Assembly (NCBI GenBank): GCA_016870115.1
Contig: VGCH01000018.1
Span: 1 to 58,027, forward strand
Reading direction: 5' to 3'
DNA from: Alphaproteobacteria bacterium
GTDB taxonomy: Bacteria > Pseudomonadota > Alphaproteobacteria > Reyranellales > Reyranellaceae
DNA length: 58,027 bases
The translations under genes and the position numbers were made by a program. Of the stretch, positions 17,656 through 25,536 are shown piece by piece. Under the pieces are notes generated by a model. That model searched no databases, was not told the DNA's origin, and saw nothing but the letters and a program-made list of their open reading frames with translations. Position 1 is the first letter of the stretch; each line of letters opens with the position of its first letter.

Positions 17656-18467
17656 TGGCCGCCCGGTTGCCGAGCGCCGCCGAGGTGGCGCGCTATGCCG
17701 AGGATGGCGCGATCCTGTTGAAGGGTGCGTTCGATCTCGATTGGATCGAGCGGTTGCGGGCAGCGGTCGATGCCGACATGGCGGCACCCGGCCCGATGGT
17801 GCGCATCAACACGCCGGCCGGCTCGCCCGGCCTCTTCTTCGTCGACTTCCAGCTCTGGCAGCGGCACGAGGCGGCGCGCGACTTCGTCTTCCACTCGCCG
17901 GCGGCCGAGATCGCGGCGCGTCTGATGGGCTCGGACGAGGTCGTCTACTATCACGACCATCTTCTGGTGAAGGAGCCCGGCACGCGCGAGCGCACGCCCT
18001 GGCATCACGACCAGCCCTACTATCCGATCGATGGCGCGCAGATCGTCTCGCTGTGGCTGCCGCTCGATCCGGTCGATTGCGAGACCTGCGTCTCCTACGT
18101 TCGCGGCTCGCACCGCTGGGGCCGTTGGTTCCGGCCACAATTCTTCCGCCAGGGCGGCGTGGATCTGCAGGTGAGCGATCCGCGCTTCGAGCCGTTGCCC
18201 GACATCGACGCCGAGCGCGATGCCCACGAGTTCCTCGCCTGGGACATGGAGCCGGGCGATGTGATCGCCTTCCATGCGCTCACGCTCCACGGCGCGTCGG
18301 GCAATCTCTCGACCGCCCGACGTCGCCGCGCCTGGGCCACCCGCTGGTGCGGCGCCGATGCCCGCTACGCCGAGCGCGTCGGCCAGATCTCCCCGCCGCT
18401 CGCCGGTCACGGCCTCAAGCCCGGCGACAAGCTTGCCTGCGACCTGTTCCCGAAGGTCAGGGGGTGA
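17655..18467 (+). CDS. Phytanoyl-CoA dioxygenase (PhyH)-family oxygenase
   Basis: 270-residue Fe(II)/2-oxoglutarate-dependent oxygenase. The iron triad is visible: HHD in TPWHHDQPYYPIDG, and the distal His in IAFHALTLHGASGN, with the 2-oxoglutarate-binding Arg in the following RRRRAWATRW stretch. The family hydroxylates acyl-CoAs or other small molecules. The ATG overlaps the enoyl-CoA hydratase stop (TGATG). This last gene of the operon overlaps the convergent quinone oxidoreductase gene by 11 bp, leaving no room for a terminator. The context suggests alpha-hydroxylation of a branched or unusual acid whose CoA ester is then processed by the two hydratases (inference). Confidence 0.88.
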   Translation: MAARLPSAAEVARYAEDGAILLKGAFDLDWIERLRAAVDADMAAPGPMVRINTPAGSPGLFFVDFQLWQRHEAARDFVFHSPAAEIAARLMGSDEVVYYHDHLLVKEPGTRERTPWHHDQPYYPIDGAQIVSLWLPLDPVDCETCVSYVRGSHRWGRWFRPQFFRQGGVDLQVSDPRFEPLPDIDAERDAHEFLAWDMEPGDVIAFHALTLHGASGNLSTARRRRAWATRWCGADARYAERVGQISPPLAGHGLKPGDKLACDLFPKVRG

Positions 18468-19479
18468 GGACGGCCTTGCCGACGACGCTGCGATCCTCGA
18501 TCAGGCGGAAGGCGGCGCGGAACTCCTCCAGCGGAAAGCGCCCGGCGATGGTGGCCTTGACCTTGCCGGCCACGAACCAGCGCATCAGCTCGGCTTGCGC
18601 GGCGCGCACCATGTCGCGGCGGCGCGCGATCCCTGCGGCCTCTGCCGGTGTCGGCTGCGCCTTGCCGCCCCAACCGTTGTAGTAGCCGTAGTAGAAGCCG
18701 ATCACGGTGACGTTCTTCACCAAGAGGATGTTGGCCGGGATCTGCGGGATCGTGCCCGACGCGAAGCCCATCGGAATGAGGCGGCCCTCGGGCGCCACGC
18801 AGCGCAGCGACTGATCGAACGCGGTTCCACCCACCGGATCGTAGATCACGTCGGCGCCGCGTCCGCCCGTGATCTCAAGCACCCTCGCGCGCAGATCCTC
18901 GCTCCGGCTGTCGATCAGATGCTCGGCGCCAGCCTCGCGCGCAGCCGCGAGCTTGTCGGCGCCGCCGGCCGCCGCGATCACCGTGGCTCCCATGGCGCGG
19001 CCCACCTCGACCGCGGTGAGCCCCGAGCCGCCGCCTGCGCCATGGATCAACAGGACCTCGCCCGGCTGCAGATCGGCTTTCCACTTCAAGGCGCCATAGG
19101 CCGTCGGATAGAGCGTCGGAAAGTTGGTGGCCTCGGCGTAGGGCATCACGTCGGGAATCGGCACCGCGTTGGCCGCGAGCCCGACGGCGTACTCGGCATA
19201 GGCGCCCTGCGACACCGCCATCGCCACGCGTTGGCCGACCTTCAGCCCCGCCACGCCGGCGCCCAGGGCGACGATCTCGCCCGCCATCTCGTTGCCCGGC
19301 ACATAGGGCAGCGGCGGCTTGTTCTGGTGCTTGCCCTGCACGCCCAGCATGGCCGCGAAGCTGATGCCGGCCGCGCCGACCCGGATCAGGATCTCGCCGG
19401 GGCCCGGCGCCGGCTTCTCGCGTTCCATCACCTTCAGATTGTCGAGAGGCCCGTAGGCCTCGCACACCAACGCCCGCAT
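18457..19479 (-). CDS. NADPH:quinone oxidoreductase-like zinc-independent alcohol dehydrogenase
   Basis: 340-residue medium-chain dehydrogenase/reductase. It has the GroES-like N-terminal domain (MRALVCEAYGPLDNLKVME) and a Rossmann nucleotide site HGAGGGSGLTAVEVGRAMGA, and lacks the structural zinc cysteines, as in the QOR/zeta-crystallin subgroup. The start ATG has GGAG nine bases ahead and sits 2 bp after the stop of the upstream enoyl-CoA hydratase. It closes the five-gene urate-hydroxylase operon. Its substrate is probably an enoyl-CoA, quinone or enone; the QOR family is also found with crotonases in catabolic clusters. Confidence 0.88.
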   Translation of the reverse strand: MRALVCEAYGPLDNLKVMEREKPAPGPGEILIRVGAAGISFAAMLGVQGKHQNKPPLPYVPGNEMAGEIVALGAGVAGLKVGQRVAMAVSQGAYAEYAVGLAANAVPIPDVMPYAEATNFPTLYPTAYGALKWKADLQPGEVLLIHGAGGGSGLTAVEVGRAMGATVIAAAGGADKLAAAREAGAEHLIDSRSEDLRARVLEITGGRGADVIYDPVGGTAFDQSLRCVAPEGRLIPMGFASGTIPQIPANILLVKNVTVIGFYYGYYNGWGGKAQPTPAEAAGIARRRDMVRAAQAELMRWFVAGKVKATIAGRFPLEEFRAAFRLIEDRSVVGKAVLTP

Positions 19480-19481
19480 CG

Positions 19482-20261
19482 CTACTCCTTGAAACTACCG
19501 TGCCGTCCCGCACCCGCCGCGAAGCGCGCGGCGCCGGTCTGGGCCTCGCGCCGGCGTGCCGCCAGCGACAGCTCCATCTCGCGTTCGATCGCGGCTGCCT
19601 CGTCGCGGTCGAAGCTCTCGTAGGCCGAACGCCGGTCCGACGTCATGGCGATCGGCGGGAAGCCCGCGATCGTGGCCGCCAGCCGCTCGGCCTCGGCGCG
19701 CGCTGTGCCGCGCGCGACCTTGCGCGAGGCGAGCCCGATCGCCACCGCCTCGTCGGCGCCGACGGAGCGTCCCGTGAGCAGCATGTCCATCGCGCGTCCT
19801 TGACCCACGATGCGCGGCAGTCGCACCGTCGTTCCGTCGCTCATTGGCACGCCCCAGCGGCGCGAGAACACGCCAAACACGGCGGTGTCGTCGACCAGAC
19901 GCAGGTCGCAATAGAGCGCGACGCCAAGGCCGCCGGCGCAGGCGTGGCCCTCGATCGCGGCGATCAGCGGCTTGTCGAGCGGTGCGCGCAAAGGTCCGCC
20001 GGCGCTGCCCGCCCACGGGAAATAGTCCTGCCCGCCGCCCAGCTCCTTGAGGTCGGCGCCGGCACAGAAGGCGCCGCCCGCGCCCCACAGCACGCCGACG
20101 CGCGCCGAGGGATCGCCGGCAAAGGCGCGCAGCGCCTCGGCGAGGCCGTGCGCGGTCTCGTTGTCCATCGCGTTGCGCGCCTGCGGGCGATTCAGGATCA
20201 CGGTGGTCACGGGACCCGCGCGATCGATCAGGATTTTTCCGGAGGCGAGACTTTGGGTCAT
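19482..20261 (-). CDS. Enoyl-CoA hydratase/isomerase (crotonase), copy 2
   Basis: 259 residues from the ATG at 20261, which overlaps the stop of the preceding small gene (ATGA). Crotonase motifs are ILNRPQARNAMDNETA, GGAFCAGADLKELG (first oxyanion hole) and CAGGLGVALYCDLRLVDD (second), followed by FSRRWGVPMSDGTTVRLPRIVG. It is strikingly similar in layout to the copy at 16879 and shares the AxTGAARFAAGxGRxGSF tail, so the two inverted copies probably arose by duplication. The longer ORF to 20381 has no support. Confidence 0.88.
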   Translation of the reverse strand: MTQSLASGKILIDRAGPVTTVILNRPQARNAMDNETAHGLAEALRAFAGDPSARVGVLWGAGGAFCAGADLKELGGGQDYFPWAGSAGGPLRAPLDKPLIAAIEGHACAGGLGVALYCDLRLVDDTAVFGVFSRRWGVPMSDGTTVRLPRIVGQGRAMDMLLTGRSVGADEAVAIGLASRKVARGTARAEAERLAATIAGFPPIAMTSDRRSAYESFDRDEAAAIEREMELSLAARRREAQTGAARFAAGAGRHGSFKE

Positions 20262-20632
20262 TTCACGCGGGCCAGCTCGCGCTCGAATTCGTCGTCGGCC
20301 CGGCGCGGCGCGCGGAAGTACCACCAGTTCCGGGTCGCCGTCCATTTTTCGCGCCGGGCCGTTCTGCTGCCCCACAGGCACACGCGGTGCTCGCGCGTAC
20401 CCAACAGGAAAGCACGGTCGGCCTCGGCCAGCGCGACGCCGTGCGGTCCCAGTTCGTCGGCGCCGAACATCGGCAGGCCCTCGGCCACGATCTGGCGCAG
20501 ATCGACGTCATTCAGCCAGTTGTCGAGATCGAAGCGATAGCCCGCGCCGAGTCCGGCGCAGAAGTTCGCCCATTCGCCGATCGAATGGGCGAGGTCGTCG
20601 ATCCGGGGCGGTCCGGGCGGCGGCGGCTTCAT
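20258..20632 (-). CDS. Small acidic protein, possible immunity partner
   Basis: 124 residues, soluble, no signal peptide. Its core GYRFDLDNWLNDVDLRQIV recalls the (F/Y)-x-(I/L)-D-x-(Y/W)-LN-D-(L/V)-D-x-R pattern I associate with immunity proteins of polymorphic RNase toxins; that is recall, not a database hit. The C-terminal half is Trp/Arg-rich (TATRNWWYFRAPRR). Its start overlaps the stop of the upstream RNase-like gene (ATGA) and its stop overlaps the crotonase start, so translation is coupled through the operon. If the upstream gene is a toxin, this is the natural antidote. Otherwise unassigned. Confidence 0.6.
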   Translation of the reverse strand: MKPPPPGPPRIDDLAHSIGEWANFCAGLGAGYRFDLDNWLNDVDLRQIVAEGLPMFGADELGPHGVALAEADRAFLLGTREHRVCLWGSRTARREKWTATRNWWYFRAPRRADDEFERELARVK

Positions 20633-21075
20633 CCGTCGCGCTCCGCCTGGCGCCGGAAATAGCGTTCGCCATCGTTGGGCTTGAAGAACGTACGGATGAC
20701 GCCGTCGGAATTGAAGGCGAGGAAGGCGCCGCTCGTCCGGTCGAAGCGCGTCACCACACCGTCGCTCCGCTTCAGCTCCAGCACGGATCCGCCCACCGGT
20801 CGGTCGCGCAGCGTTTGCGCCATTTTGAGATACTCGGCCTTGGCGATGCGGCCGAACTCCGCGCCGTGCTTGTCGAAATGCTCGTCGAGTCGGCGGGCGC
20901 TCGCGAAGCCGACCGACGCGCCCCAGACCTTTTGGCCCGCCGGCTCGCGACTCTCGGCCTCGATCGGACCGCCGCCGCCGAACCCGCCCCAGCCGACGGC
21001 GATCGCCAAAGCGGCCAGCACCAGCACTGCGAGCCGCAACCACGGCCAGCGCGCGGCGGGACGGGCCGCGCTCAC
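20629..21075 (-). CDS. Membrane-anchored or exported BECR-type RNase-like protein
   Basis: 148 residues from a GTG that overlaps the puuD stop (GTGA). An N-terminal hydrophobic segment (LRLAVLVLAALAIAVGWGG) is a signal anchor or signal peptide. The C-terminal ~90 residues carry HFDKHGAEFGRIAKAEYLKM, then DGVVTRFDRTSGAFLAFNSDG and IRTFFKPNDGERYFRRQ. This order (KHG-FG...Y, then G-F-V, then TFFKP-G-YF-Q) resembles the barnase/EndoU/colicin E5-D/RelE (BECR) fold domains of polymorphic toxins as I remember them. Family assignment needs a profile search. The following gene is a candidate immunity protein. The longer ORF to 22005 is a shadow of puuD. Confidence 0.65.
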   Translation of the reverse strand: MSAARPAARWPWLRLAVLVLAALAIAVGWGGFGGGGPIEAESREPAGQKVWGASVGFASARRLDEHFDKHGAEFGRIAKAEYLKMAQTLRDRPVGGSVLELKRSDGVVTRFDRTSGAFLAFNSDGVIRTFFKPNDGERYFRRQAERDG

Positions 21076-22256
21076 GGCGTACCGCCGCGGAACCAGCGCG
21101 CGATCAGGCGGCGCTCCGGCTCGGTCATCTCGGTCATGTTGCCGGGCGGCATGGCGCGGGTCGCGGCGCTCTGCTGGTAGAGGCTCACGGCCTGGCTTCG
21201 GATTTGCGCCTCGTTTTCCAGCAGGATCCCCTTGGGCGGCGCGGCGATGTTCTCCTGCGTCGGCTTCAGCGCATGGCAGGAGGCGCAGCGCGCCTTCACG
21301 ATCTCGGCCACCTCCGCAAAGCTCGCGGGGCCCGAGCCGCCGGGCTCGTTGCGTGGCAATGCGAGGATCGCGGCCAGCCCCAGCACCACCAGCCCGGAAC
21401 CGAGCGTCAGCGGATTGCCCGCACCCTTGTGACGCTCCACGAACCACAGCCGCACCAGCCCGCCCGCCAGCGAAATCAGGATCAGCAGGACCCAGTTCCA
21501 TTCGTGCGCCGTCACGCCCGCATAGTGGTTGGCGATCATCGTGAAGAGCACGGGCAGCGTGAAGAAGGTGTTGTGCACCGACCGTTGCCGGCCCATCAGC
21601 CCGTACTTCGGATCGACCGGACGGCCCTCTTCCTTGGCGCGCACCAGCTCGGCCTGGCCGGGGATGATTACGAAATAGACGTTCAGCACCATGATGGTGC
21701 CGAGCATGGCGCCGAAATGGATGAAGGCGCCGCGGCCCGAGAACAGGTGGCAGAGCGCGAAGGCGGCGACGGCACTCAGGAGCGCCACCAGCCCGCCCAG
21801 CACCAGCGGGTCGTCCCCGAAGGCCGACTTGCAGAGCGCGTCGTAGATCACCCAGCCGCCCACGATGAAGCCGAGCCCAATCGCGATGGCGGTGGGCTTG
21901 TCGAGCGCCCGCACGGCCGGGTCGATCAGCGCGATCTCGGCGCCGTAGTAGTAGACGAGGCACAACAGGAAGAAGCCGGTGATCAGCGTGGTGTAGGCTT
22001 CCCACTTGAACCAGTGCAGTTCCGGCGGCAGGCGCTCGGGCGCTACGCGGAACTTGCGCGCGACGTAGAAGCCCCCGCCATGGACCGCCCAGACCTCGCC
22101 GCCGATGCCGCGCGCCTCGTCAGCCGGGTCCAGCGGCTTGTGCAGGTGGTTGTCCAGCCAGATGAAATAGAAGGACGCGCCGATCCAGGCGATGCCCACG
22201 ATCATATGAGCCCAGCGGAGGACCAGGTTCAGCCAATCGAACAGATGCGCATCCAT
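21072..22256 (-). CDS. puuD: Urate hydroxylase PuuD, membrane urate oxidase fused to cytochrome c
   Basis: 394 residues. An N-terminal eight- to nine-helix urate-oxidase membrane domain (start LNLVLRWAHMIVGIAWIGASFYFIW; conserved GGEVWAVHGGGFYVARKF) is fused to a C-terminal c-type cytochrome with heme motif CASCH at residues 324-328 and a Met ligand candidate in PPGNMTEM. Bacterial PuuD oxidises urate to 5-hydroxyisourate and passes electrons to the respiratory chain rather than making H2O2. Strong GAGGGAG ribosome site. It heads a tight minus-strand operon (RNase-like, immunity-like, crotonase, QOR) and is divergent from malate synthase, which would use the glyoxylate released by urate breakdown. 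Confidence 0.93.
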   Translation of the reverse strand: MDAHLFDWLNLVLRWAHMIVGIAWIGASFYFIWLDNHLHKPLDPADEARGIGGEVWAVHGGGFYVARKFRVAPERLPPELHWFKWEAYTTLITGFFLLCLVYYYGAEIALIDPAVRALDKPTAIAIGLGFIVGGWVIYDALCKSAFGDDPLVLGGLVALLSAVAAFALCHLFSGRGAFIHFGAMLGTIMVLNVYFVIIPGQAELVRAKEEGRPVDPKYGLMGRQRSVHNTFFTLPVLFTMIANHYAGVTAHEWNWVLLILISLAGGLVRLWFVERHKGAGNPLTLGSGLVVLGLAAILALPRNEPGGSGPASFAEVAEIVKARCASCHALKPTQENIAAPPKGILLENEAQIRSQAVSLYQQSAATRAMPPGNMTEMTEPERRLIARWFRGGTP

Positions 22257-22370
22257 GCTCCCTCGTACCGCTCCGCGGCCCCCGTTCTCAAGGCCGGTTT
22301 AGCGCTGGCCTCGGGGCGTTTCCGGGGGTAAATCGCCCCGTTCAACAAAGAAACGCGCGATAGCGGGGAT

Positions 22371-23999
22371 ATGCACATGGCGGCTCTGGACCTTCCGCAG
22401 GGAATGACGATCGACGGCGCGATCAAGCCGGGCTTCGAGCGGGTTCTGACCCGCGAGGCGCTCTCGTTCCTCGCCGACCTGCAGCGTCGCTTCAACGGGC
22501 GCCGCGAGGAGCTGCTCGCCGCCCGCGTGGAGCGCCAGAAGCGGCTGGATGCCGGCGAGAAGCCCGACTTCCTTCCCCACACCGCCAAGATCCGCGAGAG
22601 CGACTGGACGGTGGCGCCGTTGCCCAAGGACATCGTCGACCGCCGGGTCGAAATCACCGGGCCGGTCGACCGCAAGATGATCATCAACGCGCTCAACTGC
22701 GGCGCCAACGTCTTCATGGCCGATTTCGAGGATGCCTCGACACCGACCTGGGCCAACATGATCGAGGGCCAGTTCAACATCGCCGACGCGGTGCGCCGCC
22801 AGATCGACTATGTCGATCCGCAGTCGGGCAAGGCCTACAAGCTGAACGAAAAGACCGCCGTGCTGTTCATCCGGCCGCGCGGCTGGCATCTCCTCGAGAA
22901 GCATGTCGAGGTCGATGGCAAGCCGATGTCGGGCTCGCTGTTCGATTTCGGACTCTACTTCTTCCATAACGCCCGCGAGGCTCTGTCGCGCGGCACCGGG
23001 CCCTACTTCTACCTGCCCAAGATGGAGAGCCATCTCGAGGCGCGGCTGTGGAACGATGTCTTCGTCCATGCCCAGAACGTGCTCGGCGTGCCGCAGAAGT
23101 CGATCAAGGCGACGGTGCTGATCGAGACCATCCTCGCCACTTTCGAGATGGACGAGATCCTGTGGGAGCTGCGCGATCACTCGGCCGGCCTCAATTGCGG
23201 CCGCTGGGACTACATCTTCAGCTTCATCAAGAAGTTCCGCGAGCAGTCCTGGGCCGTGCTGCCCGATCGCGGGCAGGTCACCATGACCGCGCATTTCCTG
23301 CGCAGCTACAGTCAGCTCGTGATCAAGACCTGCCATCGCCGCGAGGTGCACGCGATGGGCGGTATGGCCGCGCAAATCCCGATCAAGAACGACGCCGCCG
23401 CCAACGACCAGGCGATGGAGCGCGTGCGCGCGGACAAGCGCCGTGAGGCCGGCGACGGACATGACGGCACCTGGGTCGCCCATCCGGGCCTGGTCGCGAT
23501 CGCCAAGGCCGAGTTCGACGCCGTGATGAAGGAAGCCAACCAGATCGCGCGCAAGCGTCAGGACGTGCATGTGACGGCGGCCGATCTGGTGAAGATGCCG
23601 GAAGGCACCAAGACCGAGGCCGGCCTTCGGCAGAACGTGGCGGTCGGCATCGGCTACGTCGAGGCGTGGCTGCGCGGCGTCGGCTGCGTGCCGCTCTTCA
23701 ATCTGATGGAGGACGCCGCCACCGCCGAGATCAGCCGCGCGCAGGTGTGGCAGTGGGTGCGCCATGGCCAGTCGCTGCAGGACGGCCGCGCGATCACCAA
23801 GGATCTCGTGCGCACGATCGTGCGTGAGGAGAACGACAAGGTGAAGGCGCAGATCGGCGAGGCGGCCTATGCCGCCGGCCGCTACGAGGAAGCCGCGCAG
23901 CTCATGATCGACCTCGTCGAGCAGCCGCAGTTCTACGAGTTCCTGACGCTGCCCGCCTACGACCGCATCATCGCCGACGAGAAGAAGGCGGCGGCCTGA
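22371..23999 (+). CDS. aceB: Malate synthase A
   Basis: 542 residues, right for isoform A. Glyoxylate plus acetyl-CoA gives malate (EC 2.3.3.9). Conserved blocks are FMADFEDASTPTW, FIRPRGWHLLEKH, YFYLPKMESHLEARLWNDVF, LNCGRWDYIFSFIKK, GGMAAQIPIKND and NLMEDAATAEISRAQVWQW with the catalytic Asp. No isocitrate lyase gene is in the window, so its glyoxylate may come from purine degradation through the divergent puuD gene 114 bp away. The ATG at 22371 is followed by another at 22377; the distinction is minor. The next gene starts 1 bp after its stop. Confidence 0.95.
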   Translation: MHMAALDLPQGMTIDGAIKPGFERVLTREALSFLADLQRRFNGRREELLAARVERQKRLDAGEKPDFLPHTAKIRESDWTVAPLPKDIVDRRVEITGPVDRKMIINALNCGANVFMADFEDASTPTWANMIEGQFNIADAVRRQIDYVDPQSGKAYKLNEKTAVLFIRPRGWHLLEKHVEVDGKPMSGSLFDFGLYFFHNAREALSRGTGPYFYLPKMESHLEARLWNDVFVHAQNVLGVPQKSIKATVLIETILATFEMDEILWELRDHSAGLNCGRWDYIFSFIKKFREQSWAVLPDRGQVTMTAHFLRSYSQLVIKTCHRREVHAMGGMAAQIPIKNDAAANDQAMERVRADKRREAGDGHDGTWVAHPGLVAIAKAEFDAVMKEANQIARKRQDVHVTAADLVKMPEGTKTEAGLRQNVAVGIGYVEAWLRGVGCVPLFNLMEDAATAEISRAQVWQWVRHGQSLQDGRAITKDLVRTIVREENDKVKAQIGEAAYAAGRYEEAAQLMIDLVEQPQFYEFLTLPAYDRIIADEKKAAA

Positions 24000-24000
24000 G

Positions 24001-25536
24001 ATGGCGGCGATCGGCAACGTGCGGGCGGCGATCGCCGCCGGCGCGCCGACCGCGCCCGCCATCGGCGCACCCGGCCGGCCCGATCTCGATTTCGCCGGAC
24101 TCGGCCAGTTGGTGGACGCGACGCTGGCGGCCCTGAACGGGGTCGGCATCGGCCGCGACGATCGCGTGGCGATGGTCGTGCCCAACGGGCCCGAGATGGC
24201 GACGGCATTTCTTGCGGTCGCCTCGGGCACGGCGTCGGCGCCGCTCAATCCCGCCTACCGTGCCGACGAGTTCGAGTTCTACATCGAGGACCTGAAGCCC
24301 AAGGCCGTGATCGTCCAGGCCGGCATGGACTCGCCCGTCCGCGCGGTCGCGTCGAAGCTCAAGGTCCCGCTGATCGAGCTGCATCCCGTCGAGGGACCGG
24401 CCGGACGCTTCACGCTCGATGTTTCCGCATTGAAGCCGGCCGCGGCCGCGAAGCCCGGCCCCTCGCAGGGGCCTGAGACGGCGTTGGTGCTGCACACGTC
24501 GGGTACGACCGCGCGGCCCAAGATCGTGCCCCTGTCGGCGACCAATCTCGCGGCGTCGGCGCGCCATATCGGGGCGGCGCTGCGTCTCGCCCCGTCGGAT
24601 CGCTGTCTCAACATCATGCCGCTGTTCCATATCCATGGGCTGATCGCGGCGGTGCTTTCCTCGGTGGCGGCGGGCGCCTCGGTGAGCTGCACGCCGGGCT
24701 TCAACGCCCTGCGCTTCTTCGCGTGGCTCGAGGAGACGAAGCCGAGCTGGTACACGGCCGTCCCGACCATGCATCAGGCGATCCTCGCCCGGCTCGGTCG
24801 CAACCGTGAGGCCGCGCAGGCGGCGAAGCTGCGGTTGATCCGGTCGTCCTCGGCCTCGCTGCCGCCGCAGGTCATGCTCGAACTGGAGGAGGCTTTCGGC
24901 TGTCCGGTGATCGAGTCCTACGGCATGACCGAGGCCGCGCATCAGATGGCGTCCAACGCGCTCCCGCCGGGCAAGCGCAAGCCCGGCGCGGTCGGGCTCG
25001 CCGCCGGGCCTGAGGTCGCGATCATGGACGAGGCCGGCTTGATGTTGCCGCAGGGCGCGATCGGCGAGGTTGTGATCCGCGGCCCCAACGTGACGTCGGG
25101 CTACGACAACAACCCCGACGCCAACCTCAAGGCCTTTGCCAGCGGCTGGTTCCGCACCGGCGACCAGGGTCGCTTCGACGAGGACGGCTTCCTGTTCCTG
25201 ACCGGACGGCTCAAGGAGATCATCAATCGCGGCGGCGAGAAGATCAGTCCGATCGAGGTCGACACGATCCTGATGGATCACCCGTCGGTCGAACAGGTCG
25301 TCACCTTCGCGATCCCGCACGACAAGCTGGGCGAAGAGGTGGGCGCCGTGGTCGTGTTGCGCGCCGGCACCGAGGCGAGCGAGCGCGAGCTGCGCGACTT
25401 CGCCGCCAAACGCCTCGCCGACTTCAAGGTGCCGCGCCGCGTTCTGTTCGTGGCGGAGATTCCGAAGGGCGCCACCGGCAAGCTCCAGCGCATCGGCCTC
25501 GCCGCCAAACTCGGGCTGGGCGGCCCGCCCGCGTGA
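24001..25536 (+). CDS. Acyl-CoA synthetase, oxalyl-CoA-synthetase (AAE3/Pcs60)-like
   Basis: 511-residue adenylate-forming ligase. Motifs are LHTSGTTARPKIVPLS (ATP P-loop), SYGMTEAAHQMASN (adenine site), WFRTGDQGRFDEDGF and LKEIINRGGEKISPIEVD, with the catalytic Lys in PKGATGKLQR. The combination HTSGTTxRPKxVPL with MTEAxHQMxSNPLPP is characteristic of oxalate-CoA ligases, so oxalate or a related small acid is a likely substrate (inferred from memory of that subfamily). It directly follows malate synthase, which makes sense if both handle C2 acids from purine breakdown. Confidence 0.88.
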   Translation: MAAIGNVRAAIAAGAPTAPAIGAPGRPDLDFAGLGQLVDATLAALNGVGIGRDDRVAMVVPNGPEMATAFLAVASGTASAPLNPAYRADEFEFYIEDLKPKAVIVQAGMDSPVRAVASKLKVPLIELHPVEGPAGRFTLDVSALKPAAAAKPGPSQGPETALVLHTSGTTARPKIVPLSATNLAASARHIGAALRLAPSDRCLNIMPLFHIHGLIAAVLSSVAAGASVSCTPGFNALRFFAWLEETKPSWYTAVPTMHQAILARLGRNREAAQAAKLRLIRSSSASLPPQVMLELEEAFGCPVIESYGMTEAAHQMASNALPPGKRKPGAVGLAAGPEVAIMDEAGLMLPQGAIGEVVIRGPNVTSGYDNNPDANLKAFASGWFRTGDQGRFDEDGFLFLTGRLKEIINRGGEKISPIEVDTILMDHPSVEQVVTFAIPHDKLGEEVGAVVVLRAGTEASERELRDFAAKRLADFKVPRRVLFVAEIPKGATGKLQRIGLAAKLGLGGPPA

